Shown here piece after piece: positions 35,779 to 45,156 of a DNA stretch of 64,000 bases (within the stretch, counting starts at the first letter, position 1; each line of letters opens with the position of its first letter). The translations under genes were made by a program, and so were the position numbers. A model generated the notes under the pieces. It saw only the letters and a program-made list of their open reading frames with translations, had not been told where the DNA came from and did not search any database. The DNA comes from Thuidium tamariscinum. Its lineage: Eukaryota > Streptophyta > Bryopsida > Hypnales > Thuidiaceae. The DNA is taken from positions 13,206,001 to 13,270,000 of the forward strand of contig OX344752.2 of assembly GCA_947034885.2 (NCBI GenBank). Reading direction: 5' to 3'.

Positions 35779-36819
35779 TGGTGTTTGTTTCTCGTTGGTT
35801 GTTAGTGTGGATGGTGGCCACTAGCCCATTGATGGAGCCTGGGTCACTCGGATTGACTGGCCGCCGGTCTCGCGTGAGGACCCCGCATTTTGAGCCACGG
35901 TTTGATACGGATTTTTGGGGAGGGTCATCGCCGCGAAGCCCAAATGCAGATTGACTGTAGCTGAGGAGATTCTGCTTTCCCGCAACTTTTGGCAGATTTT
36001 ATTGTAGGCTGTTGAATCATAAAGGCTTCCTTGCAGGGTTTACTGTAGCTTGCAGATTTTTGGGAGCCTGCTAGGTTGGAGTGGAATTTGACTTGTGCAG
36101 GAACTACAGTAGATTGAATCGTGTTTTTTTGTGTCATCACTTTCTGGCTTCTTGAACTGTTGTTGCTATAAACAACTCTTTCGGATGTTTTCACGGAGGA
36201 TTTCAATCCATGATGCAAATTTTCCTTCTCAGAACAAATCTGTGGTAAAGTGTGATTGGATTTGCTGAGGTCATCGTGTCAACCTAAAGGCGTTTATTCT
36301 TCCCGCATTATCTGTCCTTGCAATGTTCTTCATTTTTGCAATTGTTGGCCTCCTAGCTTGTCACCGGCAGTACAGTTCAGGATGTGCAGGCTATCCCAGT
36401 CACCCTCTCTCTGACCTTCATGAGCTGCTTCGATTTGGAAGCTTCCTGTGTGCACAATTTTGAAGATTATCAACATCTTTTTTTACCACAGAATTATAGG
36501 TTGTTGCGTCTTGCATCGGTGGAAAGTTCTGTATTTTTGCAAATTTGCACAGCACACATGTGACTAGAATTCTGCGGCAACATTCCAAAAAATCCCTGCG
36601 ACGGTAGTAACTCGACATTCATCAAGTACTATAATTTCTCAATCTGACCGACCAAATTCGCTATTTCCTCGTCATGTAGCTTCAGTGCTGACCTTGTCAC
36701 ACTTTAGAACGGTAGATGTAGATCCTTCCAAGCAGAGATGCCGCAAGCCATGATTCTTTCCAGACTGCCTCAAACAGCGAGCCACTGACCCCGTTCAAGA
36801 CTGGGCGGTCTAGGGTTAA

Positions 36820-38628
36820 ACCCGATTAGGAAGCAACTAACAACCAGCATCCCAACATACTAAATCACCCCGAATTGTATTCTTCACCTCACATCAGATC
36901 ATCTTCCAATTTGGCATACATCATAACATTCCCACATACATGCACAAATACCCAAATTGCTTTCTAGCCAACCAAATTGATCTATGTCACTCCAACAACT
37001 AACACAAGCAATTCCAAATTGACTTCATTCTCATAACTCAGCATTGTAATCCAATTGGAAATTAATCCATCATACATTCATATATAGGAACTCAAATCAC
37101 TTCCCATTAGCTTCAAATCAGTTCTATACAGCTTGATATTAATTCCGATTTGGTGACCATATCACCATTAAACATTATCATTGTTTTCAACTATTGTTTT
37201 CTTTCTTCATCAACTAAACTCTTGATTTCTCAATCTCCTATTTGGAATCATGTTTTGAATTCAACTCTCTCATACACCACTGATTCCCTAATTGCTACCA
37301 TCACAGTAAATAAACCAAATTGTGGACTCAAAATTCTACAATATACTCATGTCCCCCAATTCCTACACTCCTAATCAGTAATAATACTTTTGATTACTCC
37401 GAAATAGGAACTCATTTTCACCACCTGCACCAGTTCTCCGACTTGGACACAGACTCACACACACACATTAACACACCAAAAACAAAGAAATTTCCCACTT
37501 AGAAACACAAACAAAAAATTCAAATACACAGCACGATAGGCTGGGACTCGCAGCGGATACATTCAACATTGGGTGCCAACCAAATTGAGAAACACAAACA
37601 AATAGGAATTCAAAAACAGTTACCAAAACTGCCCCGACTTGGAGCCTAACCGCCCAGCACAAACCGAATTGGAACCATAAGCCTAACTGCCAGTCTGGTA
37701 ACCCCATTTGGTACTAACAAGTGGCCCTGCCTCCAACTACTCCGAATTGACAAACCAAAATCCGACTTGGAAACACAAAAGGAATTCCACCAACTGGGAT
37801 CTGACCTGATCCACCAATAACCTCAAATTAACCCACTCGGCAAACTCCATCACATCCAAATAGAATTCACACAACAAAATTGGTTCAAAAACTGCACTCC
37901 CAATTGGTAAAAAAAACATACAAAATCATCCAATTAGTGCATAAACACCCTAAAAAGCCTTCAAAAACACAAAATTAACCCCAAAAATTCGTACAAAAAG
38001 TTAAAGTAAAAATCCTATTAGGTTATCTACAAAACCTTTAAGAAGAAGGGACCCTAGAAAGGAAAGGCATAGGAAAAATCTCTAAGAAGGAAAACCAGAA
38101 AAGTGCAAAATCTCATGAAAATTAGTACTTCCACATTTTAACTTGTAAGAAATAGGAAAATCAATTTTTTTTAAACTAAAAATTTTCCATTTGAAGAAAG
38201 TTGATTTTGATGAGATTTGACTGAAAGAACGATCTTAGAACCATCATCAATGTTCAAAAATTGTGTGCCACGGGAAAAAATTTGTACTCACGTGGAAGAC
38301 ACAAAATAACATATTTTAGATTTTAATTTGGAATTTATAGGTTTTACAATAGACCATGAAAGTTTCATCTTCAAATCATTAAATTTAGACACTGCGAACG
38401 TAATGATAACCATAAACTACACCCAATGACAGCTCAACGAAAATGATTTTTAAATATAAAATAATTTTTTTTAATTTCTGAAAATAAGGGATCTAATAAA
38501 CTTCAAGTTAGGTATGTTCAATAAAAATTTCATGTTCATTGGACTTAATCTCCAAAAGTTATAGTAGAAAACAAAAAAGTGGTTCGCACTGTGACACAAA
38601 ATAGGACCAATGTTTCTTGCAATGAGTG
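36820..38628. repeat. CCAAATTGG-rich body of the type D element (right part)
   Basis: Words such as CCAAATTG, CCGAATTGG, CCGACTTGG and CCAATTGG recur every 20-60 bp from about 36,890 to 37,930, and the same words occur left of the piggyBac insert (31,540-31,840). No exact unit length holds, so it is a motif-dense region rather than a simple tandem array. Minus-strand frames here (37468-37707, 37737-37919) are by-products of this composition. Confidence 0.6.
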
Positions 38629-39162
38629 ATTAGTGTAAAGAATCCATAACTACGTGCAAACAAAAACTCCTTATAACTTTTGATTCATTGATCAAAATGA
38701 AATGAATCAAAGTTTTACATATATACATAAATAAAGAAAATCAATTTCAAATTTTATTTTTGAAAAAGTGATTTTTTTCAATCTGCCTAAACTACCCATT
38801 TATAAGAAAAGTAGGCATATTAGACTATAACTTTTGAGTTATATTTCCAAATGTCTTGATTTTTAGTACACATGAAAGATATTTCTTGTCCTCATGTTCT
38901 ATTAAAATTTGGGCCCAAAATATGAAAATCTCAACCCATACATACCTACCCAAAATTTCTATGTTGCCTAATTTAGTAGGATGGTCTTTTAGGGGTTAAA
39001 CTCTTTTTTCAATAAATGGAATTTGAGCTACAATGGATTTGGTTAGTGGCCACAATCAATATCTTATGGAGAAACTCTAGTGTACATTCAAATATGACTA
39101 GTTTATAATTATAAATTCAATTTTTTTCATTGGAAGTGCATTCAAAAGTATTTTGCATGGAT

Positions 39163-39883
39163 GGGTCATTGTAAGAAACACTTGTCCTATTTTTTGTCCC
39201 CTTAGCCTTCAACACGTGGTTTTTACTCATTACTTTTGCATCATTTGCCCATTTCACACGAAACTTGAAATATAGATATATATAATAGTTCTAGACATTA
39301 CGTATTTTTTGAGTTTTCTTAAAGTTATTTTACAATTTTCAAATAGCCCCCAATTGGATGTCTATCTTGGCAATTTGGGAAGTTTTAGTCCTATTTCCAA
39401 CCTCAAAATGCAAAATTTAAGCTCAAAATTGACATATTAAGACTTCTAATAAAGTTATACAAATCTTCAAAGAGATTTTCTAAAAATAATAAATTGTCCA
39501 ACTTCCATATATGCTCAAGGTGCAATATCTTTGTGTAAGTGTAGAAAACACAATCTATTTTTCCCAAAGATAAAAATGTTTGAAGAAGAAAATCTTAAAA
39601 TTAGAAAAAATGGTTTTTTTTTTGAAAATTTCTTGAATTATTTTACTATTTAAAGAAACACATTAAAATGTCAATTTTCATGGTATTTTCCATTACTCTT
39701 TGAGTGTGCATAACTTTTAAAGATAAATTTTATAGGCTTGATTTTTCACACATCTTAATCTTTTAATGCTTTACAAATTATCTATATTTTATTTTATTTT
39801 TAAAAAATTGTTCCAAAAGTCATAGGACTCATTGAAATAGGCCACTTTGAGCCAAAATTGGTAAATGTTTCTTGCAACAATTT
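39163..39883. mobile_element. 4-bp-TSD TIR element, type B copy 2, uninterrupted
   Basis: A 721-bp element starting GGGTCATTGTAAGAAACACT and ending, read inward from the right, AAATTGTTGCAAGAAACATT. It is flanked by GGAT (39159-39162 and 39884-39887). Collinear with both outer parts of the element at 14515-15870, e.g. the shared word TTTTGAGCCAAAATTGGTAA type near the right end. Confidence 0.8.
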
Positions 39884-40115
39884 GGATACAAGGAAACTCA
39901 AATTAAAACATAGAAAATAAATCAGTTCATGAGCTACCCAAAAGACTAGCAATATGGACAAATATAGTTATCAATGCATTTTGCACTCCAAATTTGGTGC
40001 AATTTGGACTAAAATTAATAGTTACATTGAAGTTGATTATTTCAAGGTTAACCTCAAAAAGATGAAGGATTTGCAACATTCTTGAATACAACTCTTTTGG
40101 TCCCTAGAAAGAATA

Positions 40116-40561
40116 CACTAAAAGAACCCTATGTTTTATGTGATGTTTTCATCATTTTTTATGACACATTTTAGTGAATGTTCAATAAAACAACCATAAG
40201 AGGTTTTCTCACCATGTTGGGAGACTGTGAGTTCCCGGACTGTGGGAACTCGTTGGAAACAGTCCCAGCAACAGATTTGATGTGGCACAGAGACTGCCAC
40301 ATCAGATAATAATATTTTATTAAATTAAAAAAAATTATAAATTTTTCTTTTTCAATTTTTTTTCATTTTTTAAATATATACATATTTTTTAATATTTTTT
40401 TTATTCTAACCAGCAGTGGCTAGTTCACAGAATGGGGAACGAGGCTGAAATAGTCTCTCAATACCCCGAAAAAACCTCTTATATTGTTTTATTGGACATT
40501 CACTGAAATGCGTCACAAAAAATGATGAAAACATTATATAAAACACAAGATTCTTATAGTG
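40116..40561. mobile_element. CACTA-type foldback element with about 110-bp arms
   Basis: A 446-bp element with ends CACTAAAAGAACCCTATGTT and, inward from the right, CACTATAAGAATCTTGTGTT, flanked by ATA (40113-40115 and 40562-40564). The arms match for about 110 bp (TGATGTTTTCATCATTTTTT against the reverse of AAAAAATGATGAAAACATTA). The centre holds an AT-rich stretch and a TTCCCGGACTGTGGGAA-like palindrome; words resembling this centre recur near 60,420-60,500. Confidence 0.8.
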
Positions 40562-40564
40562 ATA

Positions 40565-40990
40565 GATCCTTCATTTTTATCAATCTATAATAGATTAGAG
40601 CCAATATTTCTTGAATTGAGCCAATTCATTTGCTAAAAGAATTTTTATTATAATATTACATAACTTCTAGTAATTTTGCTTCACATACAAAATTGTTGGC
40701 AAAAAAAATTGTTTATGATTTCAAAACTTTTGAATGATAGTAGGCATTTTTAATTATGGTAGTATTTTAAATTAATAGTTACATTGAAGTTGATTATTGG
40801 CATATTTATTGTCCCAAATGCTCCCACTCCTAATTTTCTACATCCTTTCTTTTTGGTCCATCTCCTAATCCCCTACCAAATTCTACCTATTATTAGTAAA
40901 GTTTCAAAATTGACAAGAATTCAATGTGGTTGATTAGTCCTTAATAGGTTAATGGCATAATATATATGATGATGTATATAGCAATTACTA
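40565..40990. repeat. AT-rich gap containing one half of a 30-bp direct repeat
   Basis: The words AAATTAATAGTTACATTG and AAGTTGATTATT, contiguous, occur identically at 40012-40041 and 40769-40798, 757 bp apart, bracketing the CACTA foldback and extra DNA. Otherwise nothing is recognised. Confidence 0.6.
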
Positions 40991-40992
40991 CC

Positions 40993-41462
40993 AATTCTAA
41001 GTACATAGTGACACTTCTATCACTATGCGGGGATGCTATTTTGTGAGCTTGTGAGCTTGTAAGCCTAGAATTTTTGGTGAAATTTTTAGTGATTTTTAGG
41101 GCATGGACCTATTACCATGCTTTAAGAATTTTGGATTTCTATATCTAGTATCCCCCTCATGAGATTTGAAATTTGTGACTTTCAAAACTTTTTTTTTAAA
41201 AAAATTCAATTTTTTTCAATTTTTTTCAATCCTTTTTTTATTTTTCAATTTTTTTTGCAACTCCATCACCCTCCAAAATCCCTCTTGCTATTGAAAGGGG
41301 TTTGGAGGTAGAGGGCTTTGGAGCTCTCAGAACTTCTTTTTTCATTTTTTTTCAACTTTTTTTTTTCTCTGACTTTGTTAATAGTTCATTTTTGTTGCGA
41401 CTTTTCAACCTCGAAAACCTTCTCTCGGTACCGAGAGATCAATTTCAGGGTGATAAAGTCGG

Positions 41463-41497
<35 letters not shown>

Positions 41498-41877
41498 TTT
41501 TTAACGACTCCATCACCCTCAAAAACCCCTTGTTAGATTATGGATTTTGAAGCTCAAAAAAAAATTCAAAAATTCAAATTTTTTTTTGGAAGGTATTGAG
41601 AGGCCCTTTAGAGATAGTAGGGTTTGAAATTTTAAAATACATTAACCACATTTCCACGGTCATAGGTTCACGATCATAGGTCCATGATCATAAAGCTGAA
41701 ATTTTACTATAAATAGATTTTTTTTATAAATGACTTCATTTTTTTTTCTCTTGGCTTAAAAAATTCACAGTTTTTTTTGGTTAATTCTTTGGGCTCACAA
41801 AACCTATGCTCACTGCTCGCAAGCTCATGCTTTTAGGCTCACAAACTAGCGTCGTTGATCACTATGTACTTAGAATT
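40993..41877. mobile_element. TIR element with homopolymer-rich interior
   Basis: The ends share AATTCTAAGTACATAGTGA in opposite orientation (40993-41011 and about 41859-41877), followed inward by a GATGCT/GACGCT and TTTGTGAGC block on both sides. The interior contains two copies of a CTCCATCACCCTC motif, many T-runs and an A32 tract at 41,462-41,493. I found no convincing target duplication, so the superfamily is unknown. Confidence 0.6.
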
Positions 41878-41991
41878 CTAATTAATTAATTTTGAAATTC
41901 TTAAACTCCTTGGCACCTCCCCCTTCTAGGTTTTCAAAAAATTTATTAATTAAAATTAATTCCTTTACCCCCCCCCCCCCCCCCCTACTTA

Positions 41992-42213
41992 CACTACAAG
42001 AGAAAGGGGTGTTTTAAGTGAGTCTTTAAGTATAGTCCTAGACATCAAGTTATAAGTAATGTCCTTTAAGGCAATTTTCAGCAAAAATTTACTTGAAATA
42101 CATGTATATCTAGTAAATTTTTGCTGAAAATTGCCTTAAAGGTCATTACTTATAACTTGATGTCTAGGACTATACTTAAAAACTCACTTAAAACACCCCT
42201 TTCTCTTGTAGTG
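41992..42213. mobile_element. Near-perfect palindromic CACTA-type MITE
   Basis: A 222-bp element that is almost entirely an inverted repeat: it begins CACTACAAGAGAAAGGGGTG and ends with the exact reverse complement, flanked by TTA (41989-41991 and 42214-42216). Arms of about 100 bp differ at only a few places, with a small spacer around CATGTATATCTAG. It sits directly after a C19 tract. The near-identity of the arms implies a recent origin. Confidence 0.88.
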
Positions 42214-42261
42214 TTATAATTTTTTGAATTAAGTTAACTAGACAATCAAAATACCAAATCC

Positions 42262-42425
42262 CATATCGGTATTTGTATCCATATCTATATCCATATCAGT
42301 ATTTTCACACAAAATATTTGTATCCATATCTGTGTTTTGTAATCATATAGTATCCATATTCGAGTGCCGTACTTGTACTTTGTATTCATATAGTATCTAT
42401 ATTTGTATTTTGAATACATATTTGG
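42262..42425. repeat. Degenerate TATCCATATC hexamer array, copy 3
   Basis: About 160 bp of TATCCA, TATCGG and TATTTG hexamers, followed by AGATCAACGGTTTGTGATTT and a G11 tract at about 42,535. The same order (hexamers, AACGG..TTGATTTT words, homopolymer) is seen at 23,590-24,070 and, inverted, at 29,650-29,990. Confidence 0.7.
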
Positions 42426-42549
42426 ATAGCTTAGATTAAATCTCATAAAGATCAACGGTTTGTGATTTTATGAAAAATCAACATCATTTTGGAGTAGAAA
42501 CATTTTAAAAGAATGAATAGCTTGTGATTTTTGAGGGGGGGGGGCAACT

Positions 42550-43371
42550 TATGGCACATTTATATGTGTGCCACTTGTTTAGGGGCTATAGTAGGCATTC
42601 AAAGTACAATTAGAAAGATATGAAGGATTTTTACAACAAAGATTTCACTTCCTACAATATTGAGTATTTGAAGAAACAAAGGAAGATGTGAAAGATCTTT
42701 TATTTACTACTAAAATCTCTACAACAAAATGGTTCACCTACTATATTTGTAGCTAGTTACCTTTTCAGTATCCCTTTTATTTCATTCAACTTAGATTAGA
42801 ATAAAAAATCATTCAACTATTGAAGATCATTGTTTTATGTTTATTTGACCATTGTCCTTAAAAAATTTATAAATCTCATCTTACAATCTTTCTGTATTCT
42901 ATAATTTCAACTTTCAATTTTTGTTTCCTACAAATTTTATTATTCTATAATAATAATGCTTTCATGAAAAGTTTGTAAATGTTGGAAAAAACAACAAATT
43001 TAAAAAATAAAGTTTGATAGTCTAGCTCCTATAAATTGGAAGCATTAAACATGTTCAAATTATTAAATAAATAATAGAGAGCTATAAGTTTTTCTTTTCT
43101 AACTCTTTATAGGTGACAATTATTTCATTATTGGAAGATTATTTGAAATAGAAGCCATTCTTAATGTTGAGAATTTAATCATAAATTTGTGCTACTTGGA
43201 TGAGCTTTCCAAAGTGTAGCTCCTTATTTCCAAAGTTAATGGTATTTTTCAACCTCCATAACCTTCTTTGATTTTGGCTTTGGTTCCTTCAACATTAGGA
43301 ATAATGCTTGAAAAAATGAATGGATTTATCAAACCCTTCTCAAAAAATACTAATGTTACAATTTGTTTATA
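42550..43371. other. AT-rich intergenic DNA
   Basis: Nothing recognised; short frames only. Confidence 0.35.
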
Positions 43372-43771
43372 TCTATACCTTATAATAGGTAGTTTGTTTT
43401 GTTTTGTTTGTCATGTTGAGATCTCTCGGCCCATGTGTCCCTCGATTGTGTGCTTGGTACTGTTAGAAAGCTCTTAGTGAGGAGGTGTGCACGTGCTTTA
43501 TTTCATGGCATTTGGACTTATGATGAAAAAGTTATGGATTTTTGAGTATTTTTGGTTCTAAAAAATTAGAAAATTATTTTTACTTATATTTAGGTCACAA
43601 TCTTGGTACCATCACAAAGCTCTCTGCAAGGAGGGATGCATGGGCTTGGTTTTGTGGCGTTTCGACCTACAGTGTGAATGTTATTGAATTTCAAAGTTTT
43701 TATGGTTTTCAAAAATTCAAAAATTACTTTTACTTTAGTTCTGACTGTGGCATTGGCACATAGTACACTAG
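43372..43771 (+). mobile_element. Non-autonomous Helitron, copy 2
   Basis: Begins TCTATACCTTATAATAGG after an A and ends GTACACTAG before a T. It shares the 5' end, the GTTTTGTTTTG tract and the 3' end (GTGGCATTGGCACA) with 9468-9722. It is longer because an internal block (around CTTGGTAC..AAAGCTCT..GGAGG) is present twice, at about 43,455 and 43,604. No coding capacity. Confidence 0.7.
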
Positions 43772-43952
43772 TTTGAATGAAAGCTACTATATTTCTAATA
43801 AAGAATTGTATGGATGAATGTACACACATGGAGCATTCTATCCGTTTTTTCCTTGCTTTCCTCACTTGCATAAATTCCAAGGTTCAAGTCGCTCAACCAA
43901 TATTAAAAAACAAAAATAAAATTAAAAAAATTGGCTTCCCCCCATGAAAGAA

Positions 43953-44190
43953 GGCCGGGGTGAACTGCCCCCCTCGCTTGGCCAATTGGGAAAACCCTGG
44001 AATTTTTTATTTTCCACATATGATGAAAATTTTCAAATTCTGGATTCATATTTGCAATCAGAGGACCCAAATTAGCTGGGAGTGGTGTGTAAAGTAAATT
44101 TTTCAAGCACAAAATAGGGGACTTTTATTTTTACTTGCACCTCTGGAATGACTTAGAGTGGCCGAGTGAGGGGGCCAGTTCAGCCCAACC
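43953..44190. mobile_element. Mutator-like MITE, copy 2
   Basis: A 238-bp element with TIRs GGCCGGGGTGAACTGCCCCC and, inward from the right, GGTTGGGCTGAACTGGCCCC, flanked by a perfect 9-bp duplication ATGAAAGAA (43944-43952 and 44191-44199). Full-length match to 9207-9427. Confidence 0.84.
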
Positions 44191-44466
44191 ATGAAAGAAT
44201 GAGCTGGTGGCCGTAAACTCTCTGCGAAAGTTTAACTGAACTTACCTTAGTGGCTCACTCTGGTTTGGCCAGGTAAGCTTACTTCTGCAGCCATTGTATG
44301 GCTGAGCTCACCACCGACTCGCAGCGGGCGTCGCGCCAACCCTGGCTCGATCCCAGCGCAGTCATAGCCATTCCCTATCTCATACTCCGTACAATGTTCT
44401 AGGGTCTTCAACTCTGCAGTTTTCATCGAGTTGCGCCCGTCTTTGGTGTTTGCGAAATGATGTAAC

Positions 44467-44627
44467 AGGGAATTAGAGAGAAAATCCTTTGGCAGGGAGA
44501 CAAATTCTTTGGTATTGAGCGAGATCCTTTGGCAATGGAAGAAAGGAGGAAAAAAGAAATCCTTTGGGAGTGAGAGAAATTCCTTGTCTGTTGGGAGGAA
44601 TCCTTGGCAGTGAGAGAAATTCGCATC
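44467..44627. repeat. Degenerate about 25-bp tandem repeat upstream of the START-domain gene
   Basis: Six to seven imperfect units built on GAGAGAAATCCTTTGGCAGT follow one another, 530-690 bp upstream of the START-domain gene. It lies in the likely promoter or 5' region; function unknown. Confidence 0.7.
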
Positions 44628-45156
44628 GTTGTGCAATACTCGTGGCTGTATCGTTGTGCGCCGTGGTTTCATCTTCCCCGCCAGGTTTCATTCGATCTGC
44701 CTGCGAGAAGAGGTACCATCTTTGTTGCCGTGTTCCTCATTTCTATTATCCTGCAAGTGTTGCTGGAGACCGCGTGGTCCCCGGGTGTCATTGGTGTTCG
44801 CATTGTCAAGGTTTGGTATTCCTTATTCTGGTTTATACGAATGTCTCAATTTAGACAATTTTTACATGAATTGGAGTTGCTTTTCCATGCAAGTCTTACA
44901 ATATCCTATACGGATGTAATCTGTTCTTTTGCTTTCAAATCAGCTTTGATTCTTCTTATCAAGCCAGTGTCCCTTGATGTAATACAGGAGCTGCCAAGGA
45001 GGTATTAGTAAAAGCAGCAGTTCGAACTTTGTTTGGACTTCTTCGGCAGAGGCTTTGAGCTAAATTGGAATCTAGCGGGTTAGGGTTTGATGAATGCTGA
45101 CTTTAATTGAGCGAAGAGAATAGGAAATTGGAGGCTGGAGCAGCAGGCGGAGTTCA

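Larger units (their letters stand above)
31845..36815 (+). mobile_element. piggyBac transposon, both ends and TTAA duplication present
   Basis: A 4,971-bp element flanked by TTAA (31841-31844 and 36816-36819). TIRs are CCCTAGGCTGTCCAAG at the left and, inward from the right, CCCTAGACCGCCCAGT (11 of the first 14 bases match). It encodes a piggyBac transposase at 34046-35778 and a long upstream frame at 32829-34028. Composition is richer in GC than the surrounding AT-rich repeats. It interrupts a type D element, so it is the youngest layer of the nest. piggyBac elements are common in animals and rarely reported from land plants. Confidence 0.88.
31160..38628. mobile_element. 4-bp-TSD TIR element, type D, interrupted by piggyBac
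   Basis: Left end GGGTTGTTGCAAGAAACACT; right end, read inward, CACTCATTGCAAGAAACATT followed by GGTCCTATTTTGTGTCACA. It is flanked by ATTA (31156-31159 and 38629-38632), and the flanks join to restore the type C sequence. Removing the piggyBac insert leaves about 2.49 kb. The body on both sides of the insert is dense in CCAAATTGG/CCGAATTGG-like words and holds no recognisable transposase. The TIR relates it to types A and B. Confidence 0.75.
29440..38995. mobile_element. TTAA element type C, copy 2, split into several pieces
   Basis: Pieces at about 29,440-29,560, 30,090-30,215, 30,951-31,159 and 38,629-38,995 align in order with consecutive parts of 26318-27241. Shared words include GAAATT..ACATATAGGAAAAAAATAG on either side of the first insertion and TTTTGATTCATTGATCAAAA after the last. 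The right end (GACC..CTTTTAGGGG) is followed by TTAA at 38996-38999; the left end is too diverged to fix. The gaps are filled by a hexamer-array element, a type A element and the large type D element. Confidence 0.75.

Noticed and set aside
37468-37919. Minus-strand hydrophobic frames as membrane proteins
   Set aside because: Their composition comes from the CCAAATTGG-type word array, not from protein constraint.
41462-41493. A32 tract as a retroposon tail
   Set aside because: No flanking direct repeat; it lies inside a TIR element that is rich in homopolymers.
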